Part shown: positions 52,753 through 60,888 of the stretch, piece by piece | Position numbering within the stretch: the stretch's first letter is position 1 | Layout of the letters: the number at the start of each line of letters is the position of its first letter | Assembly (NCBI RefSeq): GCF_018129685.1 | Contig: NZ_JAFCLG010000007.1 | Coordinates: 248,001 to 312,000, forward strand | Reading direction: 5' to 3' | DNA length: 64,000 nucleotides | Source: Bradyrhizobium manausense | Lineage (GTDB): Bacteria > Pseudomonadota > Alphaproteobacteria > Rhizobiales > Xanthobacteraceae | Program-made: the position numbers and the translations under genes | The notes under the pieces: generated by a model | Seen by the model: the letters and a program-made list of their open reading frames with translations, nothing else | Told to the model about the DNA's origin: nothing | The model's database searches: none

Positions 52753-54384
52753 CTAATGCTTCTGCCCGTAGAGCACCGGCACCGCGGAATCCACGACGAC
52801 CTCGACGAGACTCGTGCCTTCATGCGCCATCCCGCGCTTCAGCGCCTCGCCGAGCTCCGCGGCCCTGCTCACTCGCACCGCGTGGCAGCCCATGCCTTCG
52901 GCGAGCCGGACGAAATCGATCCCCGGCAATTCCAGTCCCGGAACGTTGCGCACCTGCATTACCTGGCTGAACGAGCGCATCGCGCCGTAGCCGGAATTGT
53001 TGACGACGACGATGGTCAGCGGCAGCTTGCGTTGGGCTGCCGTCCACAGCGCCTGGATCGAATACATCGCCGAGCCGTCGCCGATCAGGCACACCGTGCG
53101 GCTGTTCGGCTTACCAAGGGCCATGCCGACCGCAGCGGGCAGCGCGTAGCCGAGGCCGCCGCTCGCCATGGTGTAGAAACTGTCCTGCCCGCGCATCGGC
53201 AGGAATTTCTGCATGGCCGGCCGGTGCGAAGGCACTTCCTCGACCAGTGACGCGCCATCGGGCATCGCCTTCGACAGCGAATGCAGCAGGAAGTCGACCG
53301 GCAGCGGATCGGCCGCCTGCGGCGCCGGCGGCAGCGTGCGGCCTTTTGGCGGCGCGCGCTTGCTCTCGGGGAGCATGTCGAGCAACGCGCTGAGCGCCGG
53401 CTTCATCGTCGCGATGATGCTGGTGCCGACGGGCGTGACCGCCGCTGCATCGGGATCGTCCGTGATCTGGAAGATCGTCGCGCCGCCGTCAAAGATCGCG
53501 GCATGGCCCTCGACATGGAACGTGAACACCGGCGCGCCGATGACGACGACGAGGTCGTGCTCGCGCAGTGCGTCAGAGAGTTGCGCCGGCGAGGCGTGCA
53601 GGAAGCCCGCGAATTGCGGATGACGTTCGGGGAACGAGCAGCGCGCCGAGAACGGGCTGACCCAGACGCTTGCCTTGGCCTTCTCGGCAACGCGCACCAT
53701 CAACTCCACGGCACCCGCGCGATCGACTCCGGGGCCGACGACGAGGGCCGGATGTTTTGACGCGCCCAGCGCGGCCACCAGCGCCTTGATTGCCTCGGGT
53801 TCAGGCCCGATCTCGCGGCTGACCTTGCGCGCTTCGACCGGTGCGGTCGCATGCGCCCAGTCGTCGATCGGGATCGACACGAAGGTCGGCCCGCAGGGCG
53901 GCTGCATCGCGGTGTAATAGGCGCGCGCGATCGCGGCCGGCACGTCCTCGGCCCGCGCCGGCTCGACGCTGTATTTCACATAGGGCCGCGGAAACTCGGA
54001 GGCGCGCTCGGCATACAAAAACGCTTGAAGCGGCAGGATCGAGCGTGCCTGCTGGCCTGCGGTGATCACCAGCGGGGTCTGGTTGCGATGCGCGGTGTAG
54101 ATATTGCCGAGCGCATTGCCCACCCCGGCCGCCGAATGCAGATTGACGAAGCCGGCGTTGCGCGTCGCCTGCGCATAGCCGTCGGCCATGCCGACGGCTG
54201 AGGCTTCCTGCAACGCCAGCACATAATCGATGTCGTCGGGCCAGTCGCTCAGGAACGGCAGCTCGGTCGAGCCGGGATTGCCGAACACCTTGTTGATACC
54301 GAAGGCGCGCAGCAGGTCGAGTGTCGCCTGCTTGACGGTGATGGCCTTGCTCGTGGCTTTGCCATTCTTCGACATGGTTTCCAT
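52753..54384 (-). CDS. mdlC: thiamine diphosphate enzyme, probable benzoylformate decarboxylase
   Basis: The 543-residue protein aligns with Pseudomonas benzoylformate decarboxylase: GNPGSTELPFL (active-site Ser), VLALQEA (cofactor Glu), NLHSAAGVGN (active-site His) and VIGAPVFTFH (second His) are all in place. The ThDP motif is GDGSAMYSIQALWTAAQ with VVVNN. The enzyme would decarboxylate a phenyl- or other 2-keto acid to an aldehyde. Mandelate-pathway partners are not adjacent, so the substrate is uncertain. ATG 54384 is used; ATG 54375 is an alternative. Confidence 0.85.
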   Translation of the reverse strand: METMSKNGKATSKAITVKQATLDLLRAFGINKVFGNPGSTELPFLSDWPDDIDYVLALQEASAVGMADGYAQATRNAGFVNLHSAAGVGNALGNIYTAHRNQTPLVITAGQQARSILPLQAFLYAERASEFPRPYVKYSVEPARAEDVPAAIARAYYTAMQPPCGPTFVSIPIDDWAHATAPVEARKVSREIGPEPEAIKALVAALGASKHPALVVGPGVDRAGAVELMVRVAEKAKASVWVSPFSARCSFPERHPQFAGFLHASPAQLSDALREHDLVVVIGAPVFTFHVEGHAAIFDGGATIFQITDDPDAAAVTPVGTSIIATMKPALSALLDMLPESKRAPPKGRTLPPAPQAADPLPVDFLLHSLSKAMPDGASLVEEVPSHRPAMQKFLPMRGQDSFYTMASGGLGYALPAAVGMALGKPNSRTVCLIGDGSAMYSIQALWTAAQRKLPLTIVVVNNSGYGAMRSFSQVMQVRNVPGLELPGIDFVRLAEGMGCHAVRVSRAAELGEALKRGMAHEGTSLVEVVVDSAVPVLYGQKH

Positions 54385-54418
54385 CCCGTGTTGTTTATTG
54401 ATGCTAGCAGCCTCACCC

Positions 54419-54504
54419 CGTCATTGCGAGGAGCCCTTGCGACGAAGCAATCCAGGCTGTCACCGCGGAAAGATTCTGGATTGCTTCGCTGCGCTCGCAA
54501 TGAC
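54419..54504. repeat. intergenic palindromic element, family A copy 3
   Basis: Ends CGTCATTGCGAG / CTCGCAATGACG match family A exactly, with GCAATCCAG and CTGGATTGC inside. A solitary half-copy GCTCGCAATGACGG lies near 57850. The element separates the decarboxylase and the MaoC-like gene. Confidence 0.85.
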
Positions 54505-54521
54505 GAGGAGGCAGCAATGCA

Positions 54522-55373
54522 TCACCACACTGCCGTCCCCTTCATCGTCGGCTGCCCTTCTGCGTTCGCGGTCCACAGCTCCATGCTCTCGCCGCCGTCA
54601 TTGGCGTTGATGGAAAACTCGCTGCCCTCGAACAGCGGCTGCACACCGCGATAGGTGAACGTCTTCGGCGGCTTGCCGCTGCGCAAGCGTGCCGCCATCT
54701 CGATGATCAGTGCGGCCTGCAGCGGGCCGTGGAAGATCAGTCCGGGATAGCCCTCGACCTTGGTGACGTAGTCGCGATCGTAATGGATGCGGTGGCCGTT
54801 GAAGGTCAGCGCCGAATAGCGAAACAGCAGCACGGGATCGGAGACATGCGTCTCGCGGTGTTGCGCCATGGGCGGCGGAGGCGGGACTTTTGCGGGCGTC
54901 GGCGCGTTGCTCGTCATCTCGCGATAGACGATATCCTGCCGCTCGCGGATGGCAACGCCGCGCGGTGAGGAGATGCTGTGCTCGACCGAGACGAAGCACA
55001 GCGTGCCGGTCGAGCCCGATTTCATCTGCACGTCGGCGATGCGCGAGGTCCGGGTCGATTCATCGCCGACGCGCAGGGGCTGCAGAAATTCGATCTCGCC
55101 GCCGGCCCACATCCGGCGCGGCAGCGGCACCGGCGGCAGGAAGCCGCCGCGGGTGGGGTGGCCGTCGGGCCCGAGCATCGACATCGGGAACACCGGCTGC
55201 GCCAGGCACCAATGCACCGTGAAGGGTGCGGCGTCGCCCGCCTTGGGCTCGCCGACGTCCTGGAACAGCGTCGCGCGCAGGCCCTTGACGAGCTGCGCAG
55301 TGACGATGTCGGTCGCCGCCGTGCTGCGGCCGATCCATTGCCGCAAATGATCGATGTCGAGCTTCTCGGTCAT
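54522..55373 (-). CDS. MaoC-like hydratase/dehydratase (two hotdog halves)
   Basis: The 283-residue protein has a FAS1-like N-terminal half (WIGRSTAATDIVTAQLVKGL, PMSMLGPDGHPTRGGFLPPV) and a C-terminal half with FNGHRIHYDRDYV and YPGLIFHGPLQAALIIEM. That matches the MaoC/HTD2/mesaconyl-CoA hydratase type, where Asp/His of the D-x4-H pattern (here in the NGHRIHYD region) do hydration. It could hydrate or dehydrate a branched or C4/C5-diacyl-CoA. It is the last gene of an operon with a CoA transferase and an acyl-CoA dehydrogenase. Confidence 0.85.
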   Translation of the reverse strand: MTEKLDIDHLRQWIGRSTAATDIVTAQLVKGLRATLFQDVGEPKAGDAAPFTVHWCLAQPVFPMSMLGPDGHPTRGGFLPPVPLPRRMWAGGEIEFLQPLRVGDESTRTSRIADVQMKSGSTGTLCFVSVEHSISSPRGVAIRERQDIVYREMTSNAPTPAKVPPPPPMAQHRETHVSDPVLLFRYSALTFNGHRIHYDRDYVTKVEGYPGLIFHGPLQAALIIEMAARLRSGKPPKTFTYRGVQPLFEGSEFSINANDGGESMELWTANAEGQPTMKGTAVW

Positions 55374-55388
55374 GACGCCTCGCTCTTC

Positions 55389-56486
55389 TTACTTCTTGGG
55401 ACTTTCGCCGATCGCCGGCACGGCGCCGTAGCTGCGGGTCTCGCCGACGATGATCGGCGCCGGCGCGGGATAGCTGACGCGGCCGTTCGGCGTGTCGACC
55501 TCGATGCGGCGCAGATGCGGATGGTTGCTGAGGTCGGCCATGGTGTTGACCTCGGCGAACGCGATGTCGGCATCCGACAACCGCTTCAGCAGCTCGTCGC
55601 GCGTCATCCTGCCGAAGATATCCGCCACCGTCTCGTCGGTGAAATCGCGGTTGCGCACGCGCTCGACCATGTTGGCGACGCGAGGGTCTTTGGGCAGGTC
55701 GGGCTTGTCAAGCACCTCGGCGCAGAGCGTTTTCCATTCGCGCTCGCTCTGGATCGAGATCAGGATGTCCTTGCCGTCCTTCGAGGTGAACACGCCGTAG
55801 GGCGCGATCGAGGGATGGCGCAGGCCCATGCGCTTCGGCGGATTGCCGGCCTCCGCATTGAGCAGCGGCACGGTGCACCAGTCCGCCATCACGTCGAACA
55901 TGGAGATGCGGATGTCTGCGCCCTTGCCGGTGCGGCCGCGCGCGATCAGCGCCTCCAGGATCGCCGCATGCGCGGTGGCGCCGGTCGCGACGTCGACGAT
56001 CGACATGCCGACGCGCGAGGCGCCATCGGGATTGCCGGTGATGGAAGCAAGCCCGCTCTCGGCCTGGATCAGGAGATCATAGGCCTTGCGGTGCGCGTAG
56101 GGGCCGTCGTCGCCATAGCCGGTGATGGTGCACGAGATCAGCTTCGGATAGTCCTTGAGCAGGCGCTCGCGGGAGAAGCCGAGCTTGTCCATCGAGCCCG
56201 GCTTGAGATTCTGCACCAGCACGTCCGCGCTCGCGATCAGCCTCTCCAGCTCGGCGCGGCCCTCCTTGGTGGCGAGATCGACCACCGCCGATCGCTTGCC
56301 GCGGTTGAGCCAGACAAAGTAGCTGCTCTGGCCCTTGGCCGCCGCATCATAGCCGCGGGCGAAATCGCCCTCGGGCCGTTCGATCTTGATCACCTCCGCG
56401 CCGGCATCCGCCAGCCGCGACGAGCAGAACGGCGCCGCGACGGCCTGCTCGACCGCAATCACCCTGATTCCGTCAAGTGCTCCCAT
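55389..56486 (-). CDS. CaiB/BaiF family CoA transferase (second)
   Basis: The 365-residue family III CoA transferase keeps VIAVEQAVAAPFCSSRLADA, GAEVIKIERPEGDFAR and the nucleophilic Asp in KAYDLLIQAESGLASITG. It differs clearly from the other CoA transferase at 37-38 kb in sequence and length. It is 15 bp from the hydratase gene and 9 bp from the dehydrogenase gene on either side, so the three form an operon. The substrate is unknown. Confidence 0.9.
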   Translation of the reverse strand: MGALDGIRVIAVEQAVAAPFCSSRLADAGAEVIKIERPEGDFARGYDAAAKGQSSYFVWLNRGKRSAVVDLATKEGRAELERLIASADVLVQNLKPGSMDKLGFSRERLLKDYPKLISCTITGYGDDGPYAHRKAYDLLIQAESGLASITGNPDGASRVGMSIVDVATGATAHAAILEALIARGRTGKGADIRISMFDVMADWCTVPLLNAEAGNPPKRMGLRHPSIAPYGVFTSKDGKDILISIQSEREWKTLCAEVLDKPDLPKDPRVANMVERVRNRDFTDETVADIFGRMTRDELLKRLSDADIAFAEVNTMADLSNHPHLRRIEVDTPNGRVSYPAPAPIIVGETRSYGAVPAIGESPKK

Positions 56487-56495
56487 GGCCCGGCC

Positions 56496-57665
56496 TCAGT
56501 ACGAACGGGGCATGCCGAGCACGTGCTCGGCGACAAAGGACAGCACGAGATTGGTTGAGATCGGCGCCACCTGATAGAGCCGCGTCTCGCGGAATTTGCG
56601 CTCGACGTCGTATTCCTCCGCGAAGCCAAAGCCGCCATGGGTCTGGATGCAGGCATTCGCCGCCTCCCACGAGGCGTCCGCCGCCAGCATCTTGGCCATG
56701 TTGGCCTCCGCGCCGCAGTCGAGCCCGGCCTCGTATTTGCGCGTGGCTTCCTTCACCATCAGTTCGGCGGCGCGCATCGAAGCGTAGGCCTTTGCGATCG
56801 GGAATTGAATGCCCTGGTTCTGGCCGATGGGGCGGCCGAACACGCTGCGCTCCTTGGCGTAGTTTGTCGCCTTGGCAATGAACCATTTGGCGTCGCCGAC
56901 GCATTCGGCCGCGATCAAGATGCGTTCGGCATTCATGCCGGACAGGATGTAGCGGAAGCCCTTGCCTTCCTCGCCGATCAGGTTCTCCGCCGGCACCTTC
57001 ATGTCGGTAAAGAACACTTCCGTCGTGGCGTGGTTCATCATGGTGCGGATCGGACGGATCTCGAGGCCATTGTTCCTGGCCTCGCGCATGTCGACGATGA
57101 ACACGGAGAGGCCATCGGTGCGCTTCGTCACCTGCTCCTTCGGCGTGGTGCGCGCCAGCAGCACCATCAGGTCGGAATGCTCGGCGCGGCTGGTCCAGAT
57201 CTTCTGGCCGTTGACGATATAGCTGTCGTTGCCGTCCTTGCGCGCGAAGGTCTTCAGCGACGATGTGTCGGTGCCGCTGGTCGGCTCGGTGACGCCGAAG
57301 GCCTGCAGGCGCAATTCGCCGCTCGCAATCTTCGGCAGGTACTTTGCCTTCTGCTCCGCATTGCCGTGCCGCAACACGGTGCCCATCGTGTACATCTGGG
57401 CGTGGCAGCCGCCGCCATTGCAGCCGGCGCGCTGGATCTCCTCGAGGATCGCGGCTGCCGCCGAAAGTTTCAGGCCCGCGCCGCCATATTCCTCGGGGAT
57501 CAGCACCGAGAGATAGCCGGCCTCGGTCAGCGCGTCGACGAAGGTCTTGGGGTAAGCCATCTCGCGATCGAGCTTGCGCCAGTATTCGCCGGGAAACTGC
57601 GCGCAGAGCTTTGCGACGGCGTCGCGGATGTCGGCGTGGTCTTCGCTGTGGTGGTCTTCACTCAT
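56496..57665 (-). CDS. acyl-CoA dehydrogenase (third)
   Basis: The 389-residue protein is a standard acyl-CoA dehydrogenase with LSVLIPEEYGGAGLKLS, LQAFGVTEPTSGTDTSSLKT and KIWTSRAEHSDLMVLLART. Its C-terminal helices carry QTHGGFGFAEEYDVERKFRE. The catalytic Glu position is in the last helical domain but I cannot fix it exactly. It is the first gene of the operon with the CoA transferase and the MaoC-like hydratase. ATG 57665 (MSEDHHSEDHADIRDAVAKL) follows GGAA. Confidence 0.93.
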   Translation of the reverse strand: MSEDHHSEDHADIRDAVAKLCAQFPGEYWRKLDREMAYPKTFVDALTEAGYLSVLIPEEYGGAGLKLSAAAAILEEIQRAGCNGGGCHAQMYTMGTVLRHGNAEQKAKYLPKIASGELRLQAFGVTEPTSGTDTSSLKTFARKDGNDSYIVNGQKIWTSRAEHSDLMVLLARTTPKEQVTKRTDGLSVFIVDMREARNNGLEIRPIRTMMNHATTEVFFTDMKVPAENLIGEEGKGFRYILSGMNAERILIAAECVGDAKWFIAKATNYAKERSVFGRPIGQNQGIQFPIAKAYASMRAAELMVKEATRKYEAGLDCGAEANMAKMLAADASWEAANACIQTHGGFGFAEEYDVERKFRETRLYQVAPISTNLVLSFVAEHVLGMPRSY

Positions 57666-57873
57666 GGCGTTTTCCAATTGGTGCGGCGGCGAAGATAACG
57701 CCTGGCCGTCGCTGTGCGCCGTGAAAACGACGCCGGTCCCTATGCGCATTTGCCATAGCCTATGGAATAGCCGTCCCGGCTTGGCAAGCGTGGATTTCCG
57801 GCAGTGCAGCACGTCCCGTTGTGCGGCAAATCGGGCGGCCTGGCCTCGTGCTCGCAATGACGGAGGATAGAGT

Positions 57874-59148
57874 TTACCCCGGGATCCGCACCGGCAGCGT
57901 CTCATATCCCTTGATGAAGCTGGAATAGATCCGCTTGGGCTCGCCGACCACCTCGATCCGGTCGAACCGCTTCAGCATCTCCTCCCAGACGATCTTGAGC
58001 TGCAATTCGGCGAGCCGCATGCCGACGCAGCGGTGGATGCCGAAGCCGAAGGAGAGATGGGTGCGCGGACGGGCGCGGTCGATGATGAACTCCTCGGGAC
58101 GCTCGATCATCTCCTCGTCGCGATTGCCCGAGACATACCACATCACGACGCGATCGCCCTTCTTGATGTGCTTGCCGTTGATCTCGGTATCCTGGAGCGC
58201 GGTGCGGCGCATATGCGCCAGCGGCGTCTGCCAGCGGATCACCTCCGGCACCATGGTGTCGATCAAACCGGGATTGGCGCGCAGCTTGTCGTACTGCTCG
58301 GGGTTCTCGTTCAGCGCCAGCACCGAGCCGGTCATGGTGTTGCGCGTGGTGTCGTTGCCGCCGACGATGAGCAGGATGATGTTGCCCATCAGATTGTCGG
58401 GATCCATGTAGCGCGTCGCCGGATTGTGCGCCATCAGCGACAGCAGATCGTTGCGCGGTGCGGAGTTGACGCGCTCGTTCCACAGCTTCGACATGTAGGC
58501 GTAGCACTCGTCCATCTCGCGGCGGCGCTCTTCCGCCGAGGACACGATGCCGCTCTTGGGCAGCGCGGTCGAGACGTCCGACCAGCGCGTCAGCTTGCGC
58601 CGCTCCTCCCAGGGGAAGTCGAACAGGGTCGCCAGCATCTGCGTCGTCAGCTCGATCGAGACGCGCTCGACGAAGTTGAAGGTTTCGTTGCGCGGCAGAT
58701 TGTCCAGCACGGTCTGTGAGCGCTGGCGGATCAGCTTTGCCAGCTCGTCCAGATGCGTCGGCGTGAACATCGGCGACACGGTCTTGCGCTGCGCCGAGTG
58801 CTTGGGTTGGTCCATCGCAATGAAGCTCGGCCAGTCGTAGCCCTCCGGCACGTCGCGGATCGCAATGCCGCCGAGCGTCGAGTCCGACGAGAAGATGCCG
58901 TGGTTGGTGTCGACGTGCATGATGTCGTTGTATTTCACCACCGACCAGTACGGCTCGATCGGGGCGTTGGTGCAATAGTGCACCGGTTCTTCCTTGCGTA
59001 GCCGCTCGAACCACGGCCACAGCGTGTCGTCCTGGAACAGCCTCGGCGCGCCCGGATGAAAGTTCTTCAGCGGCGTCGCATAGGCTTCCTCGCGCGCGCG
59101 CCGCATGCGCTCGGCCTTGTCGGCCTTGACCGGGGTCTGAATGTTCAT
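57874..59148 (-). CDS. cytochrome P450, CYP153-like
   Basis: The 424-residue protein has the I-helix GGNDTTRNTMTG, the K-helix ExxR (VPEVIRWQTPLAHMRRTAL) and the heme loop FGFGIHRCVGMRLAE, with Cys near 374. The whole pattern (WFERLRKEEPVHYCTNAPIE, FNFVERVSIELTTQMLATLF, VVMWYVSGNRDEEMIERPEE) matches CYP153 alkane omega-hydroxylases. It would hydroxylate terminal carbons of alkyl or fatty chains. ATG 59148 is used; frames upstream cross the repeat. No ferredoxin or reductase is adjacent. Confidence 0.9.
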   Translation of the reverse strand: MNIQTPVKADKAERMRRAREEAYATPLKNFHPGAPRLFQDDTLWPWFERLRKEEPVHYCTNAPIEPYWSVVKYNDIMHVDTNHGIFSSDSTLGGIAIRDVPEGYDWPSFIAMDQPKHSAQRKTVSPMFTPTHLDELAKLIRQRSQTVLDNLPRNETFNFVERVSIELTTQMLATLFDFPWEERRKLTRWSDVSTALPKSGIVSSAEERRREMDECYAYMSKLWNERVNSAPRNDLLSLMAHNPATRYMDPDNLMGNIILLIVGGNDTTRNTMTGSVLALNENPEQYDKLRANPGLIDTMVPEVIRWQTPLAHMRRTALQDTEINGKHIKKGDRVVMWYVSGNRDEEMIERPEEFIIDRARPRTHLSFGFGIHRCVGMRLAELQLKIVWEEMLKRFDRIEVVGEPKRIYSSFIKGYETLPVRIPG

Positions 59149-59177
59149 GGGCAGTCGCTCCAGTTGGTCCTTCTTCG

Positions 59178-59319
59178 CCTCTCCCCGCTTGCGGGGAGAG
59201 GCCGGAATTCGGGCGAAGCTCGAATTCCGGGTGAGGGGGACTCTCCGCGAGTCCAATTCTCTCCGTCCGCGGAGACTCCCCCTCACCCCAACCCGCTCCC
59301 CGCAAGCGGGGCGAGGGGG
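59178..59319. repeat. large intergenic palindromic element, family D copy 2
   Basis: It has CCTCTCCCCGCTTGCGGGGA on the left, the inner arms GGAATTCGGG / CGAATTCCGG and a GTGAGGGGGACTCTCC / GGAGACTCCCCCTCAC pair, and ends with CGCTCCCCGCAAGCGGGGCG. It separates the two tandem P450 genes and is related to 44431-44573. Confidence 0.85.
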
Positions 59320-59329
59320 TTTTCTTGCG

Positions 59330-60595
59330 TCACGCGGCAATCTTGACCGGCAGTGTTTCCAAACCTTTCACGAAGCTGGAATACACCCGCTTCGGCTCGC
59401 CCACCACGTCGATACGGTCGAACCGCTTCAGGATCTCCTCCCAGATAATCTTGAGCTGGAGTTCGGCAAGCCGCAATCCGACGCAGCGATGGATGCCGAA
59501 GCCGAAGGACAGATGGGTGCGTGGCCGGGCGCGGTCGATGATGAAGTCGTAGGGCCTCTCGATCGCCTCTTCGTCGCGGTTGCCCGAGACGTACCACATC
59601 ACGACCTTGTCACCTTTCTTGATCTGCTTGCCGCGGAACTCAAAATCGGCGAGCGCGGTGCGGCGCATATGCGCCAGCGGCGTCTGCCAGCGGATCACTT
59701 CGGGCACGAAGCTGTCGAGCAGGGCGGGGTTCTCGCGCAGCTTGCGATATTGCTCCGGATGCTGGCTCAGCGCGAGAAGCGAGCCCGACATGGTGTTGCG
59801 CGTGGTGTCGTTGCCACCGACGATCAAAAGGATGAGATTGCCGAGGAAGTTCCGGGCATCCATGTCGCGCGTCGCCGCGCCATGCGCCATCATCGATAGC
59901 AAATCGCTCTTCGGCGGCTGCTCGATGCGCTCCTTCCACAGCCGCGCGAAATACTGCGCGCATTCCGTCAGCTCGACCTGCCGTTCGTCCTCGGTCGCGA
60001 CCAGTCCGTCGGGGCCCGGGATGGTGGTCGCGATGTCGGACCAGCGCGTCAGCTTGCGGCGGTCTTCCCAGGGAAAGTCGAACAGCACCGCGAGCATCTG
60101 CGTCGTCAGCTCGATCGAGACCTGGTCGACCCAGTCGAACACCTCGCCCACGGGCAGATTGTCCAGGCACTCGGCCGAGCGCTTGCGGATGTTGAGCGCG
60201 AGATTGTCCAGATGCGTCGGCGTGAACATCGGCGCCACGGTCTTGCGCTGCGCGGCATGCCGCGGCGGGTCCATCGAGATGAAGCTCTCGCGGCGCAGAT
60301 CGGGATCGATGTCGCGGATGGTGATGCCGCCGAGCGCGGAGGCCGAGGAGAACACCGAATGATTGGTCTCGATCTCCATGATGTCGTTGTAGCGCGTCAC
60401 CGACCAGTACGGCCCGAACATCGAGTCCTTGCAATAGTGCACGGGATCTTCGCGGCGCAGCCGGTCGAAATAGGGCCAGAACGTATCGGTCCTGAACAAT
60501 TCGGGGTCGCCCGGATCGAACTGCTCCAGCGGCAATGACGATGCCCGTTCGCGCAATGCGTCGCTTTTTGCCGTGCTTTCGATGGTCCCGTGCAT
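59330..60595 (-). CDS. cytochrome P450, CYP153-like (second copy)
   Basis: The 421-residue protein is clearly a paralogue of its neighbour: the same GGNDTTRNTM I-helix, EVIRWQTPLAHMRRTAL, FGFGIHRCVGLRLAE (Cys near 371) and WYVSGNRDEEAIERPYD. The segments YFDRLRREDPVHYCKDSMFG and SIELTTQMLAVLFDFPWEDR match CYP153 proteins closely. ATG 60595 has AGGGAG upstream. The pair came from a tandem duplication followed by separate evolution and insertion of a repeat between them. Confidence 0.92.
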   Translation of the reverse strand: MHGTIESTAKSDALRERASSLPLEQFDPGDPELFRTDTFWPYFDRLRREDPVHYCKDSMFGPYWSVTRYNDIMEIETNHSVFSSASALGGITIRDIDPDLRRESFISMDPPRHAAQRKTVAPMFTPTHLDNLALNIRKRSAECLDNLPVGEVFDWVDQVSIELTTQMLAVLFDFPWEDRRKLTRWSDIATTIPGPDGLVATEDERQVELTECAQYFARLWKERIEQPPKSDLLSMMAHGAATRDMDARNFLGNLILLIVGGNDTTRNTMSGSLLALSQHPEQYRKLRENPALLDSFVPEVIRWQTPLAHMRRTALADFEFRGKQIKKGDKVVMWYVSGNRDEEAIERPYDFIIDRARPRTHLSFGFGIHRCVGLRLAELQLKIIWEEILKRFDRIDVVGEPKRVYSSFVKGLETLPVKIAA

Positions 60596-60888
60596 GACCG
60601 CTCTCCCTGACCTGGACCGCGCGATTTTTCTGAATTCTGCGCTGCGGTATTTGATGTGCAATTACAGCCCGTTGTCAGCGTCGGAGCAAGTGAGAGTTTT
60701 ACCACATCCAACCTTTAAGCGTGGCTGTGCCACGAACCTCACAATGTGATCCCGCGCACGTCCATGCCTGCGAATTCGTGAGAGAAATCGCTCGAAACAG
60801 CGGCAAATCGAACCGGTCCATATTGGGGATCGACTAATCTCTGATCTATAGTTTGAGCAGACCAGATCCGCATCTCGAGGTTGTTGTC

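Noticed and set aside
54978..56558. 526-codon open frame on the plus strand
   Set aside because: It is antisense to the MaoC-like and CoA-transferase genes, both with strong signatures and operon spacing.
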